NCBI RefSeq assembly: GCF_031760065.1
Contig: NZ_CP134500.1
Span: 1,736,001-1,800,000 of the forward strand
Direction of reading: 5' to 3'
DNA from: Streptomyces durocortorensis
Lineage (GTDB): Bacteria > Actinomycetota > Actinomycetes > Streptomycetales > Streptomycetaceae
Length of the DNA: 64,000 bases
Part shown: piece by piece, positions 44,566-52,803 of the stretch
Position numbering within the stretch: position 1 is the stretch's first letter
Layout of the letters: every line of letters begins with the position of its first letter
Position numbers and translations under genes: made by a program
The notes under the pieces: model-generated
Told to the model about the DNA's origin: nothing
The model's input: only the letters and a program-made list of their open reading frames with translations
Database searches by the model: none

Positions 44566-44787
44566 GGACCGAGCGTAGGCCGGGAGGGGGCGGGCGGCAT
44601 CCGGGCGGTGCGCCGTGGCCCGAGCACGGGGAGCACCGCCGCGAGCCGGACGTGGCGGCCCGGCTGTGCGCCGCCGTCCCGCGCGTACGGGCAGGGCCGG
44701 CCCGTCCCCGTACCCTTGCCGGGGACCCGGAGCGCCCGCACGCGGACCGGGCCCGCGCTTGCGCCGTACGTACGAAGGAGAACCGCC

Positions 44788-45588
44788 GTGCTCGTGCTGT
44801 TGCCGCCCTCCGAAGGAAAGGCCGCCTCGGGGCGGGGGGCGTCCCTGAAGCCGGAGTCGCTGTCGCTTCCGGGGCTCGCCCCGGCCCGGGCGGCGGTGCT
44901 GGACGAGCTGGTCGAGCTGTGCCAGGCGGACGAGGAGAAGGCGCGCGAGGTGCTCGGGCTCAGTGTGGGGCTGCGGGGCGAGGTCGCGAAGAACGCCGAG
45001 TTGCGGACCGCCGGGACCCGTCCTGCCGGGGAGCTGTACACCGGTGTGCTGTACGACGCGCTGGATCTGGCGTCTCTGGACTCGGGCGCCCGGCGGCTCG
45101 CGTCGACGTCGCTGCTGGTCTTCTCCGGGCTGTGGGGCGCGGTCCGGATCGGCGACCGGATTCCGCCGTACCGCTGCTCGGGGGGCGTGAAGCTGCCCGG
45201 CCTCGGAGCGCTCGGCGCGTACTGGCGCACGCCCATGGCAGCCGTCATGCCCGAGGCCGCCGGGGGCGGGCTCGTCCTGGACCTGCGGTCCTCGGCGTAC
45301 GCCTCCGCCTGGAAGCCGAAGGGTGAGGTGGCCGCGCGCACGGCGAGTGTGCGGGTGCTCCAGTCCCAGGTGGTGGACGGCGTCGAGAAGCGGTCCGTGG
45401 TGAGCCACTTCAACAAGGCGACGAAGGGGCGGCTGGTACGGGATCTGCTGCTGGCGGGGGCCCGGCCGAAGGGTCCGGCCCAGCTGGTGGAGGCGTTGCG
45501 GGACCTCGGTTACGTGGTGGAGGCCGAGGAGCCTGCCCGGGCCGGGCGGCCGTGGGCGCTGGATGTGGTGGTGACGGAGATCCGCTGA
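44788..45588 (+). CDS. yaaA: YaaA/DUF328 peroxide-stress protein
   Basis: Protein of 266 residues. The family start VLVLLPPSEGKA is intact, with ELYTGVLYDALDLASL, VFSGLWGAVRIGDRIPPYR and VVSHFNKATKGRLVRDLL further on. In E. coli YaaA limits free iron and DNA damage during peroxide stress; the actinobacterial role is assumed to be similar. GTG start with GAAGGAG. It is divergent from the RNB gene. Confidence 0.92.
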   Translation: MLVLLPPSEGKAASGRGASLKPESLSLPGLAPARAAVLDELVELCQADEEKAREVLGLSVGLRGEVAKNAELRTAGTRPAGELYTGVLYDALDLASLDSGARRLASTSLLVFSGLWGAVRIGDRIPPYRCSGGVKLPGLGALGAYWRTPMAAVMPEAAGGGLVLDLRSSAYASAWKPKGEVAARTASVRVLQSQVVDGVEKRSVVSHFNKATKGRLVRDLLLAGARPKGPAQLVEALRDLGYVVEAEEPARAGRPWALDVVVTEIR

Positions 45589-45675
45589 GGGCTGTTCCGT
45601 CATCCCTGGCGGGCGGTCGGCAGTCTGACGACAGGCCCTGGGGAGGAAAGGAGATCCGCTGGGCCCGGGACAGCC

Positions 45676-45731
45676 GTGCGTTGCAGTGTGCGCAACGTGC
45701 GTTGCAGATACTGACGCCCGCGCGGCACTAT
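45676..45731 (+). promoter_or_regulatory. operator-like repeats and promoter of KDPG aldolase gene
   Basis: GTGCGTTGCAG occurs twice, at 45676-45686 and 45697-45707, exactly 21 bp apart (two helical turns). CGTTGC (45679-45684) and GCAACG (45692-45697) also form an inverted repeat. TTGCAG (45702-45707) and CACTAT (45726-45731) could be the -35 and -10 with an 18-bp spacer, leaving a leaderless start at 45738. An IclR- or GntR-type repressor is a reasonable guess; none is encoded nearby. Confidence 0.55.
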
Positions 45732-45737
45732 GACCCC

Positions 45738-46370
45738 ATGAACTCCTCCGCGCCGCCCTCCGTCCTGGATCTCGCCCCCGTCGTCCCCGTCGTCGTCCTG
45801 CACGACGTGGCCGACGCGGTGCCGCTGGCGCGGGCACTGGTGGCGGGCGGGCTCCCGGCGATCGAGGTGACGCTGCGGACGCCCGCCGCACTGGAGTCCA
45901 TCCGGGCCATGGCCGCCGAGGTGCCGGGCGCGGTGGTCGGTGCGGGCACGGTCATCTCCCCGCAGCACGTGCGCGACACCGTCGGCGCCGGGGCCCGCTT
46001 CCTGGTCAGCCCGGGCTGGACGGACGCGCTGCTCGACGCGATGAAGGCGTCCGGCGTGCCGTTCCTGCCCGGTGTCTCGACGACCTCCGAGGTGGTGGCC
46101 CTGCTGGAGCGCGGGGTGAGCGAGATGAAGTTCTTCCCGGCCGAGGCGGCGGGCGGCACGGCTTACCTCAAGGCCTTGTCCGCGCCGCTCCCCCAGGCCC
46201 GGTTCTGCCCGACCGGCGGCATCTCGCCCGCCTCCGCCCCCGCCTACCTCGCCCTGTCCAACGTGGGTTGCGTGGGCGGCAGTTGGATGGTTCCGGGCGA
46301 CGCGCTGGCGGCGAAGGACTGGGACCGGGTGGCCCGGCTCGCGGCGGAGGCCGCGGCACTCGGGGCCTGA
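45738..46370 (+). CDS. eda: KDPG/KHG aldolase
   Basis: Protein of 210 residues with the class I aldolase barrel: [20 protein letters not shown], the catalytic Glu in [15 protein letters not shown], and the Schiff-base Lys in [12 protein letters not shown], then FCPTGGIS. It splits 2-keto-3-deoxy-6-phosphogluconate into pyruvate and glyceraldehyde-3-phosphate, as in sugar-acid catabolism. No kinase or dehydratase is adjacent, so the pathway genes are elsewhere. The ATG at 45738 is preferred; the earlier frame overlaps yaaA. Confidence 0.92.
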   Translation: MNSSAPPSVLDLAPVVPVVVLHDVADAVPLARALVAGGLPAIEVTLRTPAALESIRAMAAEVPGAVVGAGTVISPQHVRDTVGAGARFLVSPGWTDALLDAMKASGVPFLPGVSTTSEVVALLERGVSEMKFFPAEAAGGTAYLKALSAPLPQARFCPTGGISPASAPAYLALSNVGCVGGSWMVPGDALAAKDWDRVARLAAEAAALGA

Positions 46371-46381
46371 CCCGCAGAAGG

Positions 46382-46790
46382 TCAGCGCGGCATCCGGACC
46401 GCGTGGAGCCCGCCGGTGCCCAGCGCAGGCAGCCCCAGCAGGAGCCGCGGCGCCCTCTCCGGCGGACGGGGCCGGAGGCGCGCGCCGAGGCAGCCCCGCA
46501 CAGGCCGCCAGGGGGCGCGATGTCCCCGGTCGTCGTCAGGGAGAGTCGTCGTCAGGGAGAGCAGTGCGTGCGTCCCCCGCCCCCACGACCGAGGGCACGA
46601 AGGTGGCGACGAGCGCGGCCGGGGCGACCTTCGCGACCGGCATCCCGCACCCGAGGAGGATCGGGCCGGTACCGCGAACACCCGGATCACCGCGCCCGAG
46701 ACGCCGACCTTCGCGGCCGTCACGGAGACCAGCGGCCCGGCGGCGCGCCCGAGCAGCTCCGTCGACCAGGTCGGCGTCGGCCCTAGCGCA
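46382..46790 (-). pseudogene. TauE/SafE permease remnant
   Basis: The 412-bp gap between eda and the RNase H gene holds decayed minus-strand coding sequence of a sulfite-exporter (TauE/SafE) permease. Fragments in shifting frames match the C-terminal half: GTGPILLGCGMPVAKVAPAA, LVATFVPSVVGAG, ALLSLTTT, then GCLGARLRPRPPERAPRLLL and ALGTGGLHAV. A 16-bp tandem duplication (46531-46546 and 46547-46561) causes one frameshift: removing one copy restores ALLSLTTTGDIAP. The N-terminal half is gone. Confidence 0.8.
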
Positions 46791-48213
46791 GGTGGGAGGT
46801 GTCGTTGAGCAGCCGTACGGAGGCGTTGCCGTCCCCGTAGTACGCGACCTCGGAGATCGAGGCCGCCGACAGCTCCATCCGGAACAGCGCCTCGGGCGGG
46901 GCCCCCAGCGCGAGGCGGACCAGTGTCTTGATCGGGGTCACATGGGTGACGAGCAGGACCGTGCGGCCCGCGTACCGGGCGACGATCCGGTCCCGCGCGG
47001 CCGCGACCCGGTCGGCGACCTCCGTGAAGCTCTCGCCACCGCCGGTCGGCGCGGTGTCCGGGGAGGCCAGCCACGCGGTGAGGTCGTCGGCGTACCGGTC
47101 CCGTACCTCCCCGAACGTCAGGCCCTCCCACGCGCCGAAGTCCGTCTCGCGCAGGCCCTCGTCGATGCGCACGTCCAGGCCGAGACGGGCGCCGACGGCG
47201 GCCGCGGTCTCGCGGCAGCGGCGCAGCGGCGAGCTGACGATCTCCTGGACCGTGCCCAGGGCGGCGAAGTGCTCGGCCGCGCGCTCGGCCTGGCCGCGGC
47301 CGGTGGCGGAGAGTTCGGGGTCGGTGCCGCCGCTTCCGGAGAACCGCTTCTGGGGCGTGAGCGCGGTCTCGCCGTGCCGGAGCAGAACGAGGGTGGCGGG
47401 CGCGCCCAGGTCGGGGGCCGAACCCCAGCCGACCTGCGGCGATCCGGCGGTCTCGGGCGAGGTCCCGCCCGGAGTCGCGGCGGGCGCGGATGCGGCGGCG
47501 TCCGTCGGCTCCGGGGCCACCGTCCGTGAACCCTCCGAAGTCCCCGGCGCCCCCTCGGCCGCTTCGGCCCCCGGCACCGGGAAAAGCCCGTCCGCCTCCG
47601 GGGCCGCCGAGCCACCACGCGCGGCCGCCAGGGCCGCGCGGGCCTTCGCCGCGCCTGCGGCCGCGTCGCCGGGCGGACCCTGGACGGGCGGAGCCGTACT
47701 CGCGGTGCGGTGGCGCGACGGGGCGTCCAGCTCGGCCGTCGAGGCGGACGCCTCCCACTGCCTGCCGTCGCGGCCCGCGTCCATCGCCTCGTTGGCGAGC
47801 CGGTCGGCGTGCTTGTTCTGCGCGCGCGGGATCCATTCGTACGTCACGGAGGACGGCGGCAGGATCGCGGCGGCGCGGGCCGCCAGCGGCTTCATGTCGG
47901 GGTGCTTGATCTTCCAGCGCCCCGACATCTGCTCGACGACCAGTTTGGAGTCCATCCGGACGTGTACCCGCAGCCCGCCGCCCTCGCTCCCCGCGTCCGG
48001 GAACAGCGCCTTCGCGGCCGTCAGACCGGCGATCAGGCCCCGGTACTCGGCGACGTTGTTGGTCGCGACGCCGATGTACTCGGCGACCTCGGCGAGGGTC
48101 TCACCGGTGGCCGCGTCGATGACGACGGCGCCGTAACCGGCGGGCCCCGGGTTGCCCCGGGAGCCGCCGTCGGCCTCGACCACCAGTCGGCGGACAGCGG
48201 GGGCAGCGCTCAT
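46783..48213 (-). CDS. bifunctional RNase H / acid phosphatase
   Basis: Protein of 476 residues. The N-terminal RNase HI domain (about 8-140) has VVEADGGSRGNPGPAGYG, NNVAEYRGLIAGL, VRMDSKLVVEQ and a late Asp in KHADRLANEAMD. An Ala/Pro-rich linker (about 150-265) leads to a histidine-phosphatase domain: LVLLRHGETALTPQKRFSG and, later, LLVTHVTPIKTL. This fusion is known in mycobacteria and streptomycetes. It removes RNA from hybrids; the phosphatase half has been linked to adenosylcobalamin synthesis in relatives. The start ATG overlaps the stop of the zinc-ribbon gene by one base (TAATG). Confidence 0.93.
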   Translation of the reverse strand: MSAAPAVRRLVVEADGGSRGNPGPAGYGAVVIDAATGETLAEVAEYIGVATNNVAEYRGLIAGLTAAKALFPDAGSEGGGLRVHVRMDSKLVVEQMSGRWKIKHPDMKPLAARAAAILPPSSVTYEWIPRAQNKHADRLANEAMDAGRDGRQWEASASTAELDAPSRHRTASTAPPVQGPPGDAAAGAAKARAALAAARGGSAAPEADGLFPVPGAEAAEGAPGTSEGSRTVAPEPTDAAASAPAATPGGTSPETAGSPQVGWGSAPDLGAPATLVLLRHGETALTPQKRFSGSGGTDPELSATGRGQAERAAEHFAALGTVQEIVSSPLRRCRETAAAVGARLGLDVRIDEGLRETDFGAWEGLTFGEVRDRYADDLTAWLASPDTAPTGGGESFTEVADRVAAARDRIVARYAGRTVLLVTHVTPIKTLVRLALGAPPEALFRMELSAASISEVAYYGDGNASVRLLNDTSHLR

Positions 48214-48956
48214 TACAGGCCCGACTCCGAGGTGCGGACCAGGATGCGGTGGCAGTTCTCGCAGCGCAGGACCGTGTCGGGAGACGCGGCCCTCACCTCG
48301 CCCACCTCGGCCATGTTCAGCTCCAGGCGGCAGCCCTCGCAGCGGCGCTGGTAGAGCCGGGCGGCGCCGACCCCGCCCTGCTGGGCGCGGAGCTTGTCGT
48401 ACAGCTTCATCAGGTCGGCGGGGATGACCTCGGCGACGACCTGGCGGTCCTTGGTCACCGTGGCGGCCTCGGCGTCCAGCTCGGCCGTCGCGGCGTCGCG
48501 GCGGGCGGTGGCGGCGTCGACCTTGGCCTGGACGGCGGAGACCCGCTCGGTCAGTTCGGCGACCCGCTCCTGGGCGGCCTCGCGGCGCTCCATGATCTCC
48601 AGGACGACGTCCTCCAGGTCTCCCTGGCGCTTGGCCAGCGAGGCGATCTCGCGCTGGAGGCTCTCCAGGTCCTTGGGCGAGGAGACCGCGCCGGAGTCCA
48701 GGCGCTGCTGGTCGCGGACGGCGCGCTGGCGCACCTGGTCGACGTCCTGCTCGGCCTTGGTCTGCTCGCGGCTGGTGTCGCTCTCCTCGGTGGTGGAGGC
48801 GACCAGCAGGTCACGCAGCTGGGCGAGGTCGTTGCCGAGCTGCTCGATCTCGGCGTGCTCCGGCAGCGAGGTGCGCTTGTGGGAGAGCTGGGCGAGACGT
48901 ACGTCGAGGGCCTGGACTTCGAGGAGTCGGATCTGGTCGGCGGGCGCGGCGTTCAG
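48213..48956 (-). CDS. coiled-coil zinc-ribbon protein, apparent CTG start
   Basis: Protein of 247 residues: a long coiled coil (about 25-180) followed by a C4 zinc ribbon, CEGC (near 204) and CENC (near 234). It belongs to the C4-type zinc-ribbon (DUF164-like) family, role unknown, perhaps nucleic-acid binding. Relatives begin NAAPADQIRLL, and here the only codon in that position is CTG (48956). The CTG overlaps the stop of the upstream Nif3-like gene as CTGA, with GGAG eight bases before it. There is no ATG, GTG or TTG nearby in frame. Upstream in-frame readings run through the nif3-like gene. Confidence 0.9.
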   Translation of the reverse strand: MNAAPADQIRLLEVQALDVRLAQLSHKRTSLPEHAEIEQLGNDLAQLRDLLVASTTEESDTSREQTKAEQDVDQVRQRAVRDQQRLDSGAVSSPKDLESLQREIASLAKRQGDLEDVVLEIMERREAAQERVAELTERVSAVQAKVDAATARRDAATAELDAEAATVTKDRQVVAEVIPADLMKLYDKLRAQQGGVGAARLYQRRCEGCRLELNMAEVGEVRAASPDTVLRCENCHRILVRTSESGL

Positions 48957-49789
48957 TTGGGGGCTCCAGAGGAATGGTGGGTGGTCCAGGGGTCGGTGAC
49001 CTGCTTCGAGACATGGACCCGCAGGTCCCATCCGTGGCGGTCGGAAAGCGCGTCGAGCTGCGCGGCCGCCTGCTCGCACCAGGGCCACTCGGTGGCCCAG
49101 TGCGCGGCGTCGACCAGGCCGAGCGGCGAGTGCTGCACGGCCTCGGACGCCGGGTGGTGGCGCAGGTCGGCGGTGAGGAAGGCGTCGACGCCCGCGGCGC
49201 GCACGGCGTCGAAGAGGCTGTCGCCGGAGCCGCCGCTGACGGCGACGGTACGCACGAGCGCCTCCGGGTCGCCCGCCAGCCGGATGCCCTGCGCGGTGGC
49301 GGGGAGCCGGGCGGCGGCCCTGGCGGCGAAGGCGGCCAGGGTCTCGGGGTGGTCCAGCTCGCAGATCCGGCCGAGTCCGCGCCGCCCGGCGGGGTCGGTG
49401 GGGTCCGGTACGAGGGGTCCGGTGATCCGCAGGTCCAGGGCGCCGGCGAGGGCGTCGGAGACACCGGGGTCGGCGGAGTCCGCGTTGGTGTGCGCGACGT
49501 GCAGCGCGACGCCGTGCTTGATGAGGGTGTGGACGACCTTGCCCTTGAAGGTGTCGGCGGCGACCGTCGTCGTCCCGCGCAGATAGAGCGGGTGGTGGGT
49601 GACGATCAGCTGGGCGCCGAGCTCCAGGGCCTCGTCGGCGATCTCGTGGACGGGGTCGACGGCGAACAGCACCCGGCCGATCTCCGCGTCCGGGTCGCCG
49701 CAGACCGTACCGACCGCGTCCCATCCCTCGGCCCGCTCGGGGGGCCAGAGGGCGTCGAGGGCGGCGATGACTTCAGACAGACGGGGCAC
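48953..49789 (-). CDS. Nif3-like dinuclear metal centre protein
   Basis: Protein of 278 residues, COG0327 family. Metal-ligand segments: QLIVTHHPLYLRG, LHVAHTNADSADPG and FLTADLRHHPASEAV, with the C-terminal HWATEWPWCEQAA. Related proteins are assigned as GTP cyclohydrolase I type 2 or YqfO/YbgI, but the function is unsettled. GTG start (PRLSEVIAALDALWPPERA follows). First gene of a coupled operon with the zinc-ribbon and RNase H/phosphatase genes. Confidence 0.9.
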   Translation of the reverse strand: MPRLSEVIAALDALWPPERAEGWDAVGTVCGDPDAEIGRVLFAVDPVHEIADEALELGAQLIVTHHPLYLRGTTTVAADTFKGKVVHTLIKHGVALHVAHTNADSADPGVSDALAGALDLRITGPLVPDPTDPAGRRGLGRICELDHPETLAAFAARAAARLPATAQGIRLAGDPEALVRTVAVSGGSGDSLFDAVRAAGVDAFLTADLRHHPASEAVQHSPLGLVDAAHWATEWPWCEQAAAQLDALSDRHGWDLRVHVSKQVTDPWTTHHSSGAPN

Positions 49790-49909
49790 GGGGGAAAGGC
49801 TACCTGTCCGGCGTGGTCCGCCGCCCCTGACCGCCGGACCTGTACGCCGGGACCGGCGGCCGGGCACGAATCGTTACTTCACCAGGTCGGGACCGCGCGG
49901 CCGAAAGGA

Positions 49910-50944
49910 CTACTTCACCAGGTCCGCGCGCAGGTCGTCCAGGACGAGGCCCGCCGAGGTGACGCCGAGGCCCAGGTACCAGGTCTCGTCGGAGACGTCC
50001 TTGGCCCGGCCCTCCTTGACGGCCTTCAGGTTCTTCCACAGCGGGTTGGACCGGGCGGTGTCGCGCTGGGTGGCCTTCGGGTCGCCGTAGACGCCGGTGA
50101 AGATCCAGTCGGCGTCCGCCTCGTCGATCTTCTCCGGGCTGATCTCGGTGGCGAGGTCCTCGATCTGCTGGTTCTTCGGGCGGGGCAGGCCGACGTCTTC
50201 CAGGATGGTCCCGATGAACGAGGCCTTGGCGTACAGCCGGAGGCGGTCGGGCAGGTAGCGGACCATGGAGACGGTCGGCTTGTCGGCGCCGATGTCGTCG
50301 CCGAGCTTCTTCGCCTTCGCCCGGTACGCGGCCAGCGCCGATTCGGCCTGCTCCGTGCGGTCCAGGGCGGCCGCGTTGAGGAGGTAGTTCTCCTTCCAGG
50401 TGAAGCCCGGGCGGATGGAGAACACGGTCGGGGCGATCTTGGACAGCTCGTCGTACTTGTCCGCGGCGCGCAGCTGGCTGCCGAGGATCAGGTCCGGCTG
50501 GAGGCCCGCGATGGCTTCGAGGTTGAGGCTGTTGATCGTGCCGACACTCTTGGGCTCGCCCGCGTCCTTCTCCAGGTACGAGGGGATGGCCGCGTCGCCC
50601 TCGCTGGGCGCGTAGCCGACCGGCTTCAGGCCCAGCGAAACAACGTTGTCGAACTCGCCGACGTCCAGCACCACCACGCGCTTCGGCGCCGCCTTGATCT
50701 CGGTCCTGCCCATGGCGTGGGTGAGGGTACGGGGGAACTCGCCGGCCTCGGCGTCGGTGCCGTACGCCGCCGTCTTCTTCGCCGCGTCCGCGAAGTCCTT
50801 GCCGCCGGTGGCGACAGCGGCCTTCTTGTCGCCGCCCGCGTCGGAGCCGGCCGCGCCGCCGTCGCCGCCCCCGCAGGCCGAGAGGGAGAGGGCGGCGGCA
50901 ACCGCCAGGGCGACTGCGGCGGTACCGCGGGGCCGAAGGGACAT
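49910..50944 (-). CDS. iron-siderophore ABC transporter binding lipoprotein
   Basis: Protein of 344 residues with a lipobox (LSAC, Cys24). The class III binding fold is seen in KRVVVLDVGEFDNVVSLGLK, IAGLQPDLILGSQLRAADK and DWIFTGVYGDPKATQRD. These proteins capture ferric siderophores for FecCD-type importers; no permease or ATPase gene is adjacent, so it must use a partner encoded elsewhere. An iron box lies 46 bp upstream. The phrase for the C-terminal DLVK plus stop is repeated just downstream (49875-49888 and 49911-49924 are identical over 14 bp), a small duplication. Confidence 0.92.
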   Translation of the reverse strand: MSLRPRGTAAVALAVAAALSLSACGGGDGGAAGSDAGGDKKAAVATGGKDFADAAKKTAAYGTDAEAGEFPRTLTHAMGRTEIKAAPKRVVVLDVGEFDNVVSLGLKPVGYAPSEGDAAIPSYLEKDAGEPKSVGTINSLNLEAIAGLQPDLILGSQLRAADKYDELSKIAPTVFSIRPGFTWKENYLLNAAALDRTEQAESALAAYRAKAKKLGDDIGADKPTVSMVRYLPDRLRLYAKASFIGTILEDVGLPRPKNQQIEDLATEISPEKIDEADADWIFTGVYGDPKATQRDTARSNPLWKNLKAVKEGRAKDVSDETWYLGLGVTSAGLVLDDLRADLVK

Positions 50945-50989
50945 CGCTTGCTCCTGCTGATGCGCGTACGTGCCGGGGGCACGCCTGTT

Positions 50990-51009
50990 TGGTTAGGGCT
51001 GCCTAACCA
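50990..51009 (-). promoter_or_regulatory. iron box upstream of siderophore-binding lipoprotein
   Basis: TGGTTAGG-GCTG-CCTAACCA: perfect 8-bp arms, DmdR/IdeR type. It lies 46 bp before the ATG of the minus-strand gene, consistent with iron repression. It is the third such box in the window. Confidence 0.85.
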
Positions 51010-51155
51010 TAGGCGCGGCCGCCTCCGCCAGCACACTCACCCCCTCCACCTCAGGAGAATCCGGGCATCGCCACCCTTATGTGTGAAGTGAGGTGGCTCG
51101 CGTTGTTCGGCTGGAAGTGCGAAAACTAGCTTTCGTAGCCGGAGGTGACGAGTCC

Positions 51156-52487
51156 ATGACTGCCTGTGCCATCGAGGGTGGAACCGCCGGGGCCGCCGCG
51201 ACGGCGGAACCCGGACCGGAAGAGGAACCCGGACCGGAGGAGAAAGGGTCCGCCGCGCCCGAAGCGCCTGCCGGGGCGCACATCCCCGCCCCGCCCGCGT
51301 TCCCCCCGTCCGCGATCCCGGGCCGGGGCGCACCCGGAGGCTCGACCCCACGCACACCCCCCGGTGGCCTCACGCTCACGGCGGACGGGGCGTACGCGGC
51401 ACGGCTCACCGCGGCCCCCGGGGCGCCGGGCGAGCGTGCCTGGTATCCGGAGCGCTGGACCCTGGACGGGCCCGAGCCGTACGCGGTGCCCCTCCCCCTC
51501 GGCCAGCCCGAGGAGCCGGACTCCCAGGTGGTCCCGCTCACCGACGGGCGGGTGCTGATCCAGCGCCGGGTGGCGGACCGGCAGATGTTCTCGCTGCTCT
51601 ACCCGACCGGACCCGGCACCGGCGAACTCCCGCTGGGCGCCGTCGAGTCCCCGGAGACGACCCTGCTGCCGCCGTCGCCGGACGGCCGTAGCGTGTACGC
51701 CCTGGCGGTCGGCGGGCACGCCTCGTATCTGTGGCGGGTGGCGGGCGGCGCCTTCGGTCCCGAACGGATCGCGCAGATCCCCGGGCGCTGCTCGGGCGGG
51801 GTGTGGCTGGACCGGGCGGGCCGGATGCTGGCGCTGGACCGGCAGGTGCCGGGCGGCGGTCCGGTCAAGACGGTCGCCGTCGATCTCGGGCGGCAGGGCG
51901 AGGTGACACCGCTGCTCCAGATCGCACCGGAGAGCAACGACCGGCTGCTGCTCGCCGACGCCGACAGCGGGCTGCTGCTGCTCCGCTCCGACGCCCCGGG
52001 CCACGACCGGCTCGGCTGGGGTGTGGTGGGCAGTTGCCTGCCGGTCAGGTTTCCGGAGTGCCTGCGCCCGGCGGATGCGGCGGTGACGCCGTTCGCGGTG
52101 CAGCCCGGGCAGATGCTGATGCCGGAGAGCTGTGCGGTGGCGCTGCGGATCGACGGCGCGGCGGGCAGCTGGGTGGGGGTCTGGCGTCCGGCGGGGCGCA
52201 GGCTGCACCACTTCGCGGCACCGGAGGGCTGGTCGGCGGGGGCCGGTTACTGGAGCCGGGAGGGGGTGCTGCATCTCCCGTACGCGAACGGCGCGACGCC
52301 CTGCGGTGTGGCGCGGCTGGAGGCCCCGGAGGACACGGAGTCATCCTCCGGCACGGACCGGGCGCAGGGCTCGGGCAGCGGAGCGGAACCGTCCGCCGCC
52401 GTTGCCGCTCCTGCTGTGTGTAAGCCCGTTCCGTTGGGGCAGGCACCTCTGCACCGAGCCGTGCGACCGACCTGTGACAGGTCCTAG
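51156..52487 (+). CDS. uncharacterised propeller-like protein
   Basis: Protein of 443 residues. The first 90 residues are Pro/Ala/Glu-rich and probably disordered. The rest shows repeating strands (VVPLTDGRVLIQRRVADRQM, FSLLYPTGPGTGELPLG, SVYALAVGGHASYLWRV, LLQIAPESNDRLLLAD) that suggest a beta-propeller. There is no signal peptide. GGAGGTGA precedes the ATG at 51156, so that start is firm and the ORF back to 51093 is not used. No function can be given. Confidence 0.75.
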   Translation: MTACAIEGGTAGAAATAEPGPEEEPGPEEKGSAAPEAPAGAHIPAPPAFPPSAIPGRGAPGGSTPRTPPGGLTLTADGAYAARLTAAPGAPGERAWYPERWTLDGPEPYAVPLPLGQPEEPDSQVVPLTDGRVLIQRRVADRQMFSLLYPTGPGTGELPLGAVESPETTLLPPSPDGRSVYALAVGGHASYLWRVAGGAFGPERIAQIPGRCSGGVWLDRAGRMLALDRQVPGGGPVKTVAVDLGRQGEVTPLLQIAPESNDRLLLADADSGLLLLRSDAPGHDRLGWGVVGSCLPVRFPECLRPADAAVTPFAVQPGQMLMPESCAVALRIDGAAGSWVGVWRPAGRRLHHFAAPEGWSAGAGYWSREGVLHLPYANGATPCGVARLEAPEDTESSSGTDRAQGSGSGAEPSAAVAAPAVCKPVPLGQAPLHRAVRPTCDRS

Positions 52488-52556
52488 ACTCGGGCCCCTG
52501 GGCTGACAGCCGCACGTGCGACACAAGCAAGCGATCACAACGGGGTGACTTCCCAC

Positions 52557-52727
52557 ATGTCCGAAGCGCGAACCGACACGACCCAGACGCGCCCGCAGGG
52601 GGCGGACGAGGGAGCAGGAACCGGCGGTTCCGGCAAGCACCGAGGGGGTGCGTCGATGGAGAACACGTCGGTGCAGCCGCACGGGCGCCACCGGCGGCCC
52701 GCCGAGGACGAATCCAGGGCGGCCTGA
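52557..52727 (+). CDS. small polar protein, unknown
   Basis: Protein of 56 residues (SEARTDTTQTRPQGADEG at the front, HGRHRRPAEDESRAA at the end), wholly polar and probably disordered. GGGGTGA lies about nine bases before the ATG, and TAGACT at 52485-52490 could be the -10. A GTG at 52545 is an alternative start. It ends just before a strong terminator. Confidence 0.5.
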   Translation: MSEARTDTTQTRPQGADEGAGTGGSGKHRGGASMENTSVQPHGRHRRPAEDESRAA

Positions 52728-52749
52728 ACCACCGGGCGGATGCACCGCG

Positions 52750-52788
52750 GGAGGGCCCGGACCGGCGAACAGCCGGTCCGGGCCCTCC
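52750..52788. terminator. strong bidirectional hairpin
   Basis: Perfect 17-bp stem: 52750-52766 (begins GGAGGGCCCGG) with 52772-52788, loop GAACA. It separates the small plus-strand ORF from the minus-strand MaoC-ADH-SDR operon and can end both transcripts. Confidence 0.9.
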
Positions 52789-52803
52789 CCCGTTTCCGTT
52801 TCC

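Noticed and set aside
43252..44787. Long upstream extension of the yaaA frame
   Set aside because: It runs antisense through the RNB ribonuclease and has no coding character. The YaaA family starts at VLVLLPPSEGKA (44788) with a good ribosome-binding site.
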